DNA of 64,000 bases from UBA969 sp041694635 (GCA_041694635.1 JBDNHI010000019.1:1-64000), one strand, 5' to 3'; shown: positions 9,187-18,007, counted from the first letter of the stretch. Program-made: numbers and translations. Notes: generated by a model from the sequence alone, not told the origin.

Positions 9187-9621
9187 TTATATTTGATAAC
9201 TTAGAATTTTATCTGCATTTGCCCTACGCAGTATTTCTGCTAAAGATAAATCTTCTAATATGCGAAGTTCTTCTTTATGAACTTGCTTCCAAGTTGTTTC
9301 CAAGGCTAAAACGATGGCAGAAGAATTCTGAAAGTTGCTGCTATCAGGACTTGCAAGGGCCCTATCATCGACTGCACGAATTACCTCCGCAAGGCTGATG
9401 TCTTCCGGTTTACGGGCAAGATTATAACCCCCTGACGCACCTCGTACGCTTTTTACAAGACCCGCTGTTTTTAGCTGCAATAATATTTGAACTAGGAATC
9501 GCTGGGGAATCTTATGCGTATCTGCAATCCACTTAATTCGGGTCGGTGCTGCAGTTTCCCTCGTTGCTGCTAATTCTATCATTGCAAGGCAGGCATAATC
9601 AGCTTTGGCAGATAATCGCAT
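9187..9621 (-). CDS. Rrf2 family regulator without cluster cysteines
   Basis: A winged-helix Rrf2 family repressor-type protein of 144 residues. It begins MRLSAKADYAC and contains RFLVQIL and the wing segment VRGASGGYNLA, which are family hallmarks. The only cysteine is residue 11, so the three-cysteine Fe-S site of IscR and NsrR is absent, as in the cysteine-metabolism regulator CymR. The open frame extends upstream to 9678 into cysH, but the family start is ATG 9621, preceded by GGGA. It lies 28 bp downstream of the APS reductase gene on the same strand, so control of sulfur assimilation is plausible but unproven. Confidence 0.88.
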   Translation of the reverse strand: MRLSAKADYACLAMIELAATRETAAPTRIKWIADTHKIPQRFLVQILLQLKTAGLVKSVRGASGGYNLARKPEDISLAEVIRAVDDRALASPDSSNFQNSSAIVLALETTWKQVHKEELRILEDLSLAEILRRANADKILSYQI

Positions 9622-9649
9622 TGCTAAATAGTTCCCAAAAAAACAAATA

Positions 9650-10375
9650 TTAAATACCACTACCGCCCTGGTGTTCAATCACATGCAAGCCACATTCTTT
9701 CTTGGTGGAACCAACCCAGCGACCGCTGCGTTCATCATCGCCTTCTTTAATAGCCTGAGTACAAGGCCAGCAGCCAATGCTGGGGTAATTCTGATCGTGA
9801 AGTGGATTGTAAGGAACCTCGTTTTTAATGACAAAATCCCAGACATCTTTCTTATTCCAATTTAACAGGGGATTAATTTTCACCATTTCAAACTTAGCGT
9901 CCCACTGAATCAATCCAGCGTTGGCCCGGTGGTTGGTTTGGTCGGATCTGATTGCACTTAGCCAAGCATCGTAACCCGCCACTGCTTTACGCAAAGGAAG
10001 TACTTTGCGATCGTAACAGCATTGATCGGGTCGAATGCGATACATAGGGCCGCCGTGATCCGATTCATATTCTGCGACTGTTTTTTCGGGGTGAATGTAT
10101 TCAACTTCAATGCCATACCGTGTTTTAATCCGTTCACGGAGGTCCAGCGTTTCCTGAAACTGATAGCCTGTTTCAAGATTAAAGACTCGGACCTTTGGTT
10201 CGATTTCTGCTAGCATATGAATAATGCAGCAACCTTCTGCGCCAAACGCTGTTGCCATCGTCAGTTTGGGAAAAAAATGCTTTACCGCATAACGCAAGAT
10301 TTCTTGTGGTGTTGCATTTATTAGAGAAGCCATTGCTTCATTTAATTGTTGTTCGTTCCAAGGAATTTGCGTCAT
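9650..10375 (-). CDS. cysH: Assimilatory adenylyl-sulfate reductase
   Basis: A 241-residue cytosolic reductase of the PAPS/APS reductase family that makes sulfite for cysteine synthesis. It has the paired CC at residues 119-120, CWPC at 202-205 and KKECGLH with the catalytic cysteine at 228. The CC plus CxxC set binds a [4Fe-4S] cluster and marks the APS-using (thioredoxin-dependent) branch, in contrast to the cluster-free PAPS reductase of E. coli. The P-loop-like nucleotide-binding segment is ATAFGAEGCC at 41-50. The gene heads a two-gene unit with the Rrf2 regulator. A TTACC-N5-GGTAA inverted repeat lies 46-60 bp upstream of the start. Confidence 0.93.
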   Translation of the reverse strand: MTQIPWNEQQLNEAMASLINATPQEILRYAVKHFFPKLTMATAFGAEGCCIIHMLAEIEPKVRVFNLETGYQFQETLDLRERIKTRYGIEVEYIHPEKTVAEYESDHGGPMYRIRPDQCCYDRKVLPLRKAVAGYDAWLSAIRSDQTNHRANAGLIQWDAKFEMVKINPLLNWNKKDVWDFVIKNEVPYNPLHDQNYPSIGCWPCTQAIKEGDDERSGRWVGSTKKECGLHVIEHQGGSGI

Positions 10376-10408
10376 TCTAATCCGCCAACTAGGTTGTTCT
10401 AGCCTCTT

Positions 10409-10435
10409 ACTATACTAACTTTACCAAAAAGGTAA
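10409..10435 (-). promoter_or_regulatory. Candidate promoter and operator upstream of cysH
   Basis: On the minus strand TATAGT (10414-10409) is a plausible -10 box. Just upstream of it lies a 5-5-5 inverted repeat TTACC-AAAAA-GGTAA (10421-10435), between the usual -10 and -35 positions. No strong -35 box is visible. Binding by the adjacent Rrf2 protein is an inference. Confidence 0.35.
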
Positions 10436-10504
10436 TCTTAGAGACAATAGCTAGATTTCCAAGCATTAATTTTAAGGCTTAGTGGTTGGGTCTTCTGATC
10501 GTAG

Positions 10505-10675
10505 TTAATGAAATTGCCCTTCGATTGCGGAGCGAAGGAAGAAAATAATATAGGTTAGTAAGCCAAACCCTGAAAGAATTAAAAAATAAATCGAATATTT
10601 CGCATAAAACATCCATGCGGTTTCATCATTGATATCAGGTGAGTTATCGCGCAGGTATTCAATCGCATCCCGCAT
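10505..10675 (-). CDS. Small membrane protein, 56 residues
   Basis: This short gene begins MRDAIEYLRDNSPD and ends IEGQFH. A charged N-terminal stretch of about 23 residues precedes one strongly hydrophobic helix (about 28-48, rich in I, L, F and Y). It would be a single-pass inner-membrane protein with its N-terminus probably cytoplasmic. The start codon lies 3 bp after the stop of the preceding minus-strand gene, so the two are probably translationally coupled. I do not recognise the family. Confidence 0.6.
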   Translation of the reverse strand: MRDAIEYLRDNSPDINDETAWMFYAKYSIYFLILSGFGLLTYIIFFLRSAIEGQFH

Positions 10676-10678
10676 AGA

Positions 10679-11110
10679 TTATAATTCAATATTAGGATGA
10701 GAATCGTGATATATTTCGTGATGCGAAAAATTAGAATTTAAAATAGTGGGGTTACTGTTTATTTGCTCAACACCAACACTTGATAAGTTCTCTTGTTCAA
10801 TAGCAGCAATCACATCAAAGTCTTGAGGTTCACTATAAGCTTCGGGGTCTGCAAGTTCACCCTTATAATTAGTTTCACGCTTGGCAAAGAAAGTACGCAA
10901 CCCTTTCACATACCGAGCTTTCTTCCACACTTTTTGATAATCACAAAACACTAGGTCATCGCCTAGTAGTTTCCGCTTCTTTGCTAATTTTTTTAATGCT
11001 TCGCCCGAAACAATCATAGGTTTATACCCATCCTTGGCGATGATGAAGCCATTAAATTTTTCGGGTGGGTTTTCCATTTCATTAAAATCCAAATAAGCGT
11101 GGGAGTGCAC
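10679..11110 (-). CDS. Hypothetical protein
   Basis: I do not recognise this 143-residue soluble protein. Residues about 18-85 are basic and compact (EKFNGFIIAKDGYKPMIVSG, then a lysine-rich segment), and residues 90-143 are polar, acidic and probably disordered. The frame opens at GTG 11110; ATG 11077 (MENPPEKF) is an equally good start. A TATAAT -10 box lies at 11122-11117 on the minus strand, which would make the GTG form nearly leaderless and so favours the ATG. It is followed after 3 bp by the small membrane protein gene. Confidence 0.6.
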   Translation of the reverse strand: MHSHAYLDFNEMENPPEKFNGFIIAKDGYKPMIVSGEALKKLAKKRKLLGDDLVFCDYQKVWKKARYVKGLRTFFAKRETNYKGELADPEAYSEPQDFDVIAAIEQENLSSVGVEQINSNPTILNSNFSHHEIYHDSHPNIEL

Positions 11111-11116
11111 TTATTC

Positions 11117-11122
11117 ATTATA
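11117..11122 (-). promoter_or_regulatory. -10 element for the small two-gene unit
   Basis: A perfect TATAAT on the minus strand lies about 40 bp upstream of ATG 11077. Hexamers at the -35 distance are weak (TGATAA at 17 bp spacing), so activation or an atypical promoter is possible. Confidence 0.4.
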
Positions 11123-11271
11123 ACCCGACTAGCCTAGCTTTATCACGGTTCTCATCAATTTATAATAGTTCAAGCCTTCTTTCTTACCTTAAAAAGCTTA
11201 AAACTCTTATCTTTAGAACCAAAACAAGTGCTTTGTACCAGTTTTTGCATGACTTACGCATGGTAGATAAA

Positions 11272-11304
11272 AAGCTAAAGACTCGAATATCGGGTCTTTA
11301 GCTT
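11272..11304 (-). terminator. Rho-independent terminator after the MBL-fold gene
   Basis: An 11-bp perfect stem, AAGCTAAAGAC at 11272-11282 and GTCTTTAGCTT at 11294-11304, with an 11-nt loop. On the minus strand the stem runs into a T-rich tail (TTTTTATC). It lies 35 bp past the stop of the gene at 11340-12365. Confidence 0.75.
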
Positions 11305-11339
11305 CATTTTTAACCATTGGTTTTAATTGAACTCTACCC

Positions 11340-12365
11340 TTAGCGTGTTTTAAATTGCTTGGCTTTGTTCTTACCTGCCTGAACTTCATAAGATTTTGCA
11401 TCCTTTGCAACGGTAAGAATCACAGGCAAGGATTCGCATTGCTCGCTCTCGTTGGCAATAAATGTAGGGTCGGTATTTTCACCCGGCCCTGCGTTCACAT
11501 TTCTATGCAGCTGAAATATTGCCTCTAACCCAGATACTCGCCTTAGTGCCCCCGTCACCTGAGGATGGCAACCTTTCTTTGCGCCATTATTAAAAATCGC
11601 AACTCTTGGTTCTACCGTATTAATTACCACCGGATTATTACTTATCTCTAGCCCATGGTGCGTTGATTGATAAACATCGATCTTCCCAATTTTATCACTC
11701 GGGTGTACCAGTTTATATTCAATGTTCCAAGTAAGGTCACCTAGGTTAAGAAACTTCCAATCTCCGAATTGTAATAAAAACCCAAGGCTCTTTGCATTAT
11801 CTGAGGGATCTTCCGGTCGAGGTTGATGCAGCTTAGCAATAGGGTTTTCAGGAGCCCCGGGTTTGTCTTCAAGTACCTTTCCACTTGCACTTAAGCAAAG
11901 CAACTGAACCTTAGGAGATCCTTTTAGCTGTTTAAGTGGAACTTGGTCCCCAGCTTTTAAAGTGGTTGATTTAGCCCCGCCCGCTGCTTTGTATGCTTGA
12001 ATTAGAATGGGAAAATTCTTGGCATCTTCAGGCAAAGTTTCTGGAATCCCTCGGTCCCAGAAATGATGGATTGGCATCAGTGAGCGAAGGCGTTCTGCTC
12101 CGCCGTAATGATCCAAATGCCAATGCGTAATAAAAAGATGATCGATTGCTTTTATTTTTCCTTGCTCGGTTGCGACTTTGAAAATGCGTTCAGCATCTCG
12201 TTTACCCGGGTTTCCACAATCAATAAGCAGCGATTCCCCTGCTGGGGTGATGATAAGTGTGGCAGCGCCACCTTCAACATCGACAAAGAAAATTCGCAAA
12301 TCACTTGCGAAAGTCGTGGAGGTTAAAATCAAAATCCCAATAAGGACACTTAGGTAACGAATCAT
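11340..12365 (-). CDS. Exported metallo-beta-lactamase-fold hydrolase
   Basis: A 341-residue protein with a signal peptide (hydrophobic residues about 4-20, likely cleavage after TFAS). It carries the metallo-beta-lactamase metal-binding motif THWHLDH near residues 80-86, with further ligands suggested by NLGDLTW and STHHGLE. The arrangement resembles the ComEC/Rec2-type hydrolase domain as a free-standing secreted enzyme, a form common in planctomycetes. The substrate is unknown, and a nuclease or phosphodiesterase role is only suggested by that similarity. A strong AAGGAG lies about 10 bp before ATG 12365. It is transcribed alone and followed by a clear terminator. Confidence 0.88.
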   Translation of the reverse strand: MIRYLSVLIGILILTSTTFASDLRIFFVDVEGGAATLIITPAGESLLIDCGNPGKRDAERIFKVATEQGKIKAIDHLFITHWHLDHYGGAERLRSLMPIHHFWDRGIPETLPEDAKNFPILIQAYKAAGGAKSTTLKAGDQVPLKQLKGSPKVQLLCLSASGKVLEDKPGAPENPIAKLHQPRPEDPSDNAKSLGFLLQFGDWKFLNLGDLTWNIEYKLVHPSDKIGKIDVYQSTHHGLEISNNPVVINTVEPRVAIFNNGAKKGCHPQVTGALRRVSGLEAIFQLHRNVNAGPGENTDPTFIANESEQCESLPVILTVAKDAKSYEVQAGKNKAKQFKTR

Positions 12366-12512
12366 GGTAGGTATGCTCCTTGGTTTAGAATACTTGTATA
12401 TTGGTCAAAAGAGAGTAACTTTGCCAATCAAATGTGAAGTGATAAGCTTAAATTTCTTAAATAGCAGTAAAAGTTGGCTTAGCCAAAAGATAAAACTTAA
12501 TCATACTCTAGG

Positions 12513-12956
12513 CTATTTCTTGGGGGTAATTAGTTCGAAGGTGGGAAGTTTATTTTCCCCATCTTTAAGTTCTACGATTAATGGCGTCTTTAATTGTAGG
12601 TTATAGATAGCAGGTACTAGATTTACTGTGGGTGTTCCCATCGCCCCATCTGCTTTGGTAGACACTATTTTTGAAACAAGCACCATAAATTTTCCTGGTT
12701 TCAACCAATTATTATTATTGGCATCTGGCTTGATCGTGAACTCTCCTTTAGCATCTGTTTTTGCTTGGGCGGTACCCAATTCAGGATTGTTTTCTTTGGA
12801 AAAAAAGCGAACTTCTGCATCGGGGAGTGTATTGCCATCTAGAACAACCGTTCCTTTGACAACGGCTTTGGGCCCGGCTTTGCCTTCTGAACATCCAATG
12901 AGAATACAAGCGAAAGTAGCGGCAATCGATAAACGATAAAACGGAAAGTGTACCAT
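12513..12956 (-). CDS. Small lipoprotein partner of a DUF1559 protein
   Basis: A 147-residue predicted lipoprotein. A hydrophobic leader ends in the lipobox-like ILIGC near residue 22. One beta-sandwich of the carboxypeptidase-regulatory-like type follows, beginning VVKGTVVLDGNTLPDAEVRF. Such proteins are repeatedly found next to DUF1559 genes in planctomycetes, but their role is unknown. AAGGA precedes the ATG. The upstream DUF1559 gene ends 31 bp before, so the two form an operon. Confidence 0.82.
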   Translation of the reverse strand: MVHFPFYRLSIAATFACILIGCSEGKAGPKAVVKGTVVLDGNTLPDAEVRFFSKENNPELGTAQAKTDAKGEFTIKPDANNNNWLKPGKFMVLVSKIVSTKADGAMGTPTVNLVPAIYNLQLKTPLIVELKDGENKLPTFELITPKK

Positions 12957-12987
12957 AGGTAAAATCCTTCAGGAAAAATGGTATGGA

Positions 12988-13896
12988 TTAATAATCGCTT
13001 AGGACATTGCCATCGCGAGGGTCGCAAATATTAGACCAAGTGGTAGGAGAAATACTACTGGCGATATTTCGAACAGATCCATCGCCCATCACAACACCGA
13101 TTCCACCGGAATGAGGTGAATTGCCTCCACCACTGGCGTTTGATGCATTAGGAATAAGTGGCTTAACTTGAAACATAGGGCAAGGTGCATAACCTGTTCC
13201 GCCAGCATAAGGTGCGCTACACATTTGCGCCATCCAGCGGTTTTCCGAATTAAACCAAAGGCTCGAAAGAGGATTACCATTGGTATTACCGCTTCCATAC
13301 CATGCATAGCGCTCGCCAAAGAAAATAGTTTGTGAAGTTCCATCGGGGAAAGATCTGGGCATATTAGTTACCCCTTCTTGCCTATTGGCAGCAGGGTCGC
13401 CTAGGGCAAGATAGTTCCAAGCATAATTAGAAATTGCAAAGGCGGCATCGGAACCTGAGGGGTGTCCAAAAACACTTCCCCCTGCGCTAACATCGCTAGG
13501 GCAACGAAGAACTTCAATTTTCGTGTTTTGATAGAGCGCTGGTGTTGATACATTACCACCTTGGGCAATTACCAAATTATAAACTGCGGTTTGTTCGATG
13601 TAGGGAAAGAGCAAAAAGAAGCCGGGGGTCTGGTTGTTAAAAGGCCCCTTGTTGGTGACTACAGAATTCCAACCTGAACCGTTGGCAACCCCAGCGCCCG
13701 GCGGGGGGAAAACACCAAAGGTGCCATGAATGTTGTGTAGTGCTAATCCCAATTGTTTAAGATTATTTTGGCACTTCATGCGGGCTGCAGCTTCCCTAAC
13801 TTTTTGCACAGCAGGTAGCAAAAGGCCTATCAGTATAGCAATAATTGCTATTACAACTAAAAGTTCGATCAGGGTAAAACCTTTTTTGGTTCGCAT
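12988..13896 (-). CDS. DUF1559 prepilin-like exported protein
   Basis: A protein of 302 residues with a type IV pilin-like N-terminus: basic MRTKKG, then FTLIELLVVIAIIAIL, which matches the prepilin peptidase/N-methylation signal. The body is DUF1559 (hallmarks LLPAVQKVREAAARMKCQNNLKQ and a C-terminal HSGGIGVVMGDGSVR). Planctomycetes encode many paralogues, thought to be pseudopilin-like surface proteins. The frame opens earlier at TTG 13926, but ATG 13896 puts the basic residues directly before the signal, as is usual. It is the first gene of a pair with the small lipoprotein. Confidence 0.92.
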   Translation of the reverse strand: MRTKKGFTLIELLVVIAIIAILIGLLLPAVQKVREAAARMKCQNNLKQLGLALHNIHGTFGVFPPPGAGVANGSGWNSVVTNKGPFNNQTPGFFLLFPYIEQTAVYNLVIAQGGNVSTPALYQNTKIEVLRCPSDVSAGGSVFGHPSGSDAAFAISNYAWNYLALGDPAANRQEGVTNMPRSFPDGTSQTIFFGERYAWYGSGNTNGNPLSSLWFNSENRWMAQMCSAPYAGGTGYAPCPMFQVKPLIPNASNASGGGNSPHSGGIGVVMGDGSVRNIASSISPTTWSNICDPRDGNVLSDY

Positions 13897-13931
13897 CTCA
13901 GTAACCCATAATGTTTTTTTCAACAACTATA

Positions 13932-13951
13932 AATACATTGAGTAATGTATT
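13932..13951. promoter_or_regulatory. Inverted repeat upstream of the DUF1559 gene
   Basis: AATACATT-gagt-AATGTATT is a perfect 8-bp palindrome with a 4-bp spacer, centred about 45 bp upstream of ATG 13896. It could be an operator or a 5' untranslated hairpin. It lies in an AT-rich divergent promoter region of 220 bp. Confidence 0.4.
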
Positions 13952-14146
13952 ATTTTCACATCGTAATTATACTGTTACTAATACTTTTGTGTCAACGAGT
14001 TATTAACATTAATTCATATTTGTTTGGCAATCTGCCTTAAAATCATCTCTTTCTTTTTCGTTTCCTTGATTGAATAGGCAGATTAGATTACATTAAAGCG
14101 GTCAAGCTAACCTCGCCTTCAAATTTTATTCTCTAAGGAATAAGCC

Positions 14147-15406
14147 ATGCTAACTCGAAGAAAAGCTCTTACCTCGATGCTTGTGGGAATTGGTTTATCG
14201 CCTTTTGCCTTTGCAGAAAATACAAAACGCAAAAAACTGGCAATTATTACCACCGAATGGCGCTTTCGAACCCATGCTTGGCATATGGGCGAGCGCTTTT
14301 TAGCTGGCTATCCGGTTCAAGGAAAATGGCATTACCCTTCCATTGATGTTGTTTCAGCCTATGTCGATCAGTCCCCTGCAAACGATTTGAGCAAGGACCG
14401 CGCCAAGGAGTCTAACTTTAAAATTTACCCTTCCATTGCTGAAGCTTTACGATGTGGTACCGATAAGCTTGCGGTTGATGCAATTCTTGTTATTGGCGAG
14501 CATGGCAACTATCCGGATAACGAACTGGGGCAGAAAAAATATCCCCGCTATGAGTTCTTTAAACAAATTGTCGATGTCTTTAAAAACGATGGCAGCACCA
14601 CACCCATCTTTAACGACAAACATCTTTCTTGGAATTGGGATTGGGCCAAGGAAATGGTCGATACTTCTCGCAAGATGAATTTCCCTTTTCTTGCTGGCTC
14701 TTCTCTTCCCGTTACTTGGCGGATGCCTTCGATTGAAATGCCAGATAATGCAGAACTTGATGAAGTCATGTCGTTGGCTATGGGTGGAATTGATAGTTAC
14801 GATTTTCATGCCCTTGAAGTTATGCAATGTATGGCGGAAAGACGCAAAGGCGGAGAAACAGGGATTAAATCAGTTCAAGCATTAAAAGGTGATGCTTTTT
14901 GGAAAGCGATGAATTCGGGTTCTTGGGAAAAGGGTGGTTGGAACCCTCAACTTTTTTCCGCCTGCCTGAGTCGTTCCCAAACTCTTAGTCAGCTTCCTAC
15001 TTATAGCCATCGCCTTCCTAATACTAAACAGATGGCTGATATGGTTAAATCTCCTGTTCTTTATCGGATTGAGTATGCAGATGGTTTGAAAGGATCAATG
15101 CTTTTAATGAATGGTCTGGTGGGTGATTTTACTTTTGCAGCTAAACTGAAGGGTAAAGCTGAGCCTCTTTCAACCTTGTTTTATTTGCCACCTAATCCAA
15201 ATGTTTCTTACTCTGCTGCACTTATGAGCAAAGCGGAAGAGTTGTTTATGACCGGCAAAGCCCCTTACCCCATTGAGCGAACTTTGCTAACTTCTGGAAT
15301 GCTTGCAGCCTGTATGGGTTCGTTGGGAAATGGGCAAAAGCGCATAGAAACACCTCACTTGAAGGTTCAATATAACGCTGGCCCTTCTACTTTTTGGAAG
15401 CAATAA
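14147..15406 (+). CDS. Tat-exported protein of unknown function
   Basis: A 419-residue protein with a twin-arginine leader (TRRKALTSM, hydrophobic to about residue 23, ending AFA). The mature part starts as an alternating alpha/beta fold (LAIITTEWRF, LAVDAILVIGEHGNYP). It contains many aromatic and histidine residues in fixed-looking contexts (THAWHMGERF, DSYDFHALEVMQC). I recognise no enzyme family. Similar exported proteins occur beside sugar-oxidoreductase genes in planctomycetes, but no such neighbour is present here. The gene is monocistronic and converges with the S9 peptidase gene. Confidence 0.8.
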   Translation: MLTRRKALTSMLVGIGLSPFAFAENTKRKKLAIITTEWRFRTHAWHMGERFLAGYPVQGKWHYPSIDVVSAYVDQSPANDLSKDRAKESNFKIYPSIAEALRCGTDKLAVDAILVIGEHGNYPDNELGQKKYPRYEFFKQIVDVFKNDGSTTPIFNDKHLSWNWDWAKEMVDTSRKMNFPFLAGSSLPVTWRMPSIEMPDNAELDEVMSLAMGGIDSYDFHALEVMQCMAERRKGGETGIKSVQALKGDAFWKAMNSGSWEKGGWNPQLFSACLSRSQTLSQLPTYSHRLPNTKQMADMVKSPVLYRIEYADGLKGSMLLMNGLVGDFTFAAKLKGKAEPLSTLFYLPPNPNVSYSAALMSKAEELFMTGKAPYPIERTLLTSGMLAACMGSLGNGQKRIETPHLKVQYNAGPSTFWKQ

Positions 15407-15446
15407 GCATTTGATTATTGTCATTCTGCGCAGGTTGGGTGTGGTT

Positions 15447-17969
15447 TTATTTCCCCCAAAGTTGTTCAAGGAAAAATTCTTGTCTCCGGCGATGTGCAAA
15501 CGGAGATTCCCCCGAGCCGTGCCCGCCACCCGGTATTACTATTAGTTCGAAATCTTTTTTCGCTTTGATTAAGGCATCTGCAACTTGCATCGTGCTTGCA
15601 GGGTCTACATTCCGATCCAGTTCACCTACTGTAAGTAAGATTTTCCCTTGCATTCTATGGGCGTGAACGAAATTAGAGCTTTTTTCATACGAGGAATCGA
15701 TGGGGTAGCCCATCCATAACTCATTCCACCAAACTTTATCCATACGGTTATCGTGACAGCCACAATCAGCAGCAGCAGCTTTATAAAAGTCTCCATGATC
15801 GATTAGAGCGCGCATTGCATTTTGGCCACCCGCACTACCCCCATAGATTCCTACTTTTTCAAGGTTCATCTGAGGGATCATTTTTGCAGCGGCTTTCATC
15901 CAGAGAATACGATCGAGGAAACCTGCGTCCGCAAGGTTTTTCCAGCATACATCGTGAAAGGCTTTCGAGCGCCCAGAGGTTCCCATTCCATCGATTTGCA
16001 CCACGATGAAACCTAGTTCTGCCATCGCCTGTGCCTTTGAAGAAACACGAAAATCTTTGGGAACATGAAAATCGTGAGGCCCTGCATAAATTTGTTCAAT
16101 CACTGGATAGTTTACTTTTGCATTAAAATTAGATGGTTTCATAATGATGCCATAAATTTCAGTTTTTCCATCTCGCCCTTTTGAACTAAAAGGGATGGGC
16201 CTAGGCCAATTTGCTTCTTTTAATTTCGAATCATCGTGCTGGTCTAAAGTTAAAATCAGTTCTCCTGTTTTTGCGTTTCTAAGTTCCGTGACTGGGGCGT
16301 GATCAACTCGAGACCAAGTTGTAAGAAAATAATCCGGATGAAAATTAAAGTTTCCTTTATGGGTTCCTTTAGACTTTGTTAAAGGTGTAAGTGTTGTTGT
16401 CTTCATATCAAGCAAAGCGTAGTGATAAAAGTATGGATCCATATCTGAATGAATTCCCATTACTTTTAGTAAAATTTCACCACCAGTTTCATCTACCCGC
16501 TCGACATTCCGAACAACCCATTCACCTTTCGTAAGTTGTTTTTTAATTCCCCCTTTGATTCCATCTGCAAGATAAAGATGGTTCCAACCATCTCGTTCCG
16601 ACATCCATAAAAATTCATTTTCATCTTTAAGCCAATGAAAATAAGTTTTCCCACTGTATTCAACGAAGGTTTTTGAACTTTCCTCGATAAGGGTTGAAAC
16701 TCCTCCAGACTGCCCATCAATCGAAAGTACCCTCAATACCTGATGCCCTCGCTGGTTATACAGAAAAGTAAATCGAGATGAATCTGCTTTCCAGCGAACT
16801 TGGCTAATGCTCCAAGGATTATTAAAAAGGTTGTTATCAATTATAATTTCTTTTTTACTTTTAATTTGGAATAGATGGGGAAAATGCTGTTCAAGTTTAT
16901 CCCCAGGTTTATCGTAATTAAAAGAAATGAGTTTGGGTTGAAGCTGAGTTTTTGGCGTGGATTCAATCATATGAATAACTCGGCCTTCCCCTGGGGTACT
17001 CTTCATAGCAATAAAGGAAGAGGAATCGGGGGACCAATAAATTGCACCCCGGTAACCATTTTTCGCATCCGCATCATTGGTAAGTTTTATTTCATTATTT
17101 GGGTTATTAAGGTTGTTAAGAAAAAGGTTGAAATCTCGGATAATGACTTGCCAATTTCCATCGGGGGAAGAGTTGCTAGGTTTGTTCTTTTGAGGATTTA
17201 TCTTTCGCACTTCCTCTGACATTGGCTTGGGAACTGTTTGGTTTTGTTGAATGCGAGCAATGGAATTATCAGCACCTGTTCTAAAAGCATTGTGCAATTT
17301 GTTTTTAGAATCTATGACGAGCCAAATCTGATTTTCAAAGGTACGCTGTGAGAATTTTTGTCCACTTTCAATCTTTCCGTAGCTAACTCTTTTTCCTTCA
17401 AAAGATAGCCAGAAAATTTCAATCGTTTCTTCAAGATTATTCTCAAAAGTTATTTTGGTTTCTTTCCCATTTACTTCACTTAATTTGGGCAGATTTTTTA
17501 AAGGTTCTAGTGCTGGTATTTCTTTCGCGATTCTTTTTACTTCCAAAGGTTTTAAGTTTGCTTCATAACCCTGCCCTGCCAGAATAAATGAAAACTTCTT
17601 AAGCGATACATCTACTTGCAATTTTTCTAATGTTAGTTTTGTTACTGCTTCTTTAGGGGCCTTAAGGTCTAGCAGGGACTTTCTCATTTGTTCCGCATTA
17701 AATAATGGCATCTTTTCTTTTTTTGAAGGATCTACAAGGAAAAAGCTTTTAACACCAAAGGTATCCGAAGTTTGAAACCAGAATTTTCCATCTTCACCAA
17801 TGCGATGGGGTTCAAGGTTATCTAGATTGATGAGACTGCGGAATCGCTTATCAAAGTTAGCAGCGCGTTCAAAGTCGCCTTTTATCTTTGAAACATTGTG
17901 TAGATCATCGGCACTAATTAATGAATTAAAAAAACAAAAAACTAAAACAATGAATAACGAACTTCGCAT
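15447..17969 (-). CDS. S9 family peptidase (prolyl oligopeptidase/DPP IV type)
   Basis: An exported serine peptidase of 840 residues with a signal peptide (about 1-20). A DPP IV-type N-terminal beta-propeller region (to about 560) includes YWSPDSSSF and WMSERDGWNHLYL. An alpha/beta-hydrolase domain follows. The predicted triad is Ser712 in GGSAGG, Asp785 in GELDRNVD and His817 in GGGHGSGE. The family cleaves proline-containing or small peptides, so periplasmic peptide digestion is likely. A strong AGGAG lies just before the ATG. It is last in a three-gene operon, 38 bp after the DUF429-like gene. Confidence 0.94.
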   Translation of the reverse strand: MRSSLFIVLVFCFFNSLISADDLHNVSKIKGDFERAANFDKRFRSLINLDNLEPHRIGEDGKFWFQTSDTFGVKSFFLVDPSKKEKMPLFNAEQMRKSLLDLKAPKEAVTKLTLEKLQVDVSLKKFSFILAGQGYEANLKPLEVKRIAKEIPALEPLKNLPKLSEVNGKETKITFENNLEETIEIFWLSFEGKRVSYGKIESGQKFSQRTFENQIWLVIDSKNKLHNAFRTGADNSIARIQQNQTVPKPMSEEVRKINPQKNKPSNSSPDGNWQVIIRDFNLFLNNLNNPNNEIKLTNDADAKNGYRGAIYWSPDSSSFIAMKSTPGEGRVIHMIESTPKTQLQPKLISFNYDKPGDKLEQHFPHLFQIKSKKEIIIDNNLFNNPWSISQVRWKADSSRFTFLYNQRGHQVLRVLSIDGQSGGVSTLIEESSKTFVEYSGKTYFHWLKDENEFLWMSERDGWNHLYLADGIKGGIKKQLTKGEWVVRNVERVDETGGEILLKVMGIHSDMDPYFYHYALLDMKTTTLTPLTKSKGTHKGNFNFHPDYFLTTWSRVDHAPVTELRNAKTGELILTLDQHDDSKLKEANWPRPIPFSSKGRDGKTEIYGIIMKPSNFNAKVNYPVIEQIYAGPHDFHVPKDFRVSSKAQAMAELGFIVVQIDGMGTSGRSKAFHDVCWKNLADAGFLDRILWMKAAAKMIPQMNLEKVGIYGGSAGGQNAMRALIDHGDFYKAAAADCGCHDNRMDKVWWNELWMGYPIDSSYEKSSNFVHAHRMQGKILLTVGELDRNVDPASTMQVADALIKAKKDFELIVIPGGGHGSGESPFAHRRRQEFFLEQLWGK

Positions 17970-18007
17970 TACTATCTCCTAAAAAATTATTGTTTAAACA
18001 TTATTCA

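Noticed and set aside
11244..11262. GCATGACTTACGCATG resembling the MITE end
   Set aside because: Only one end is present, with no partner in the following 200 bp and no direct repeat. It may be chance similarity.
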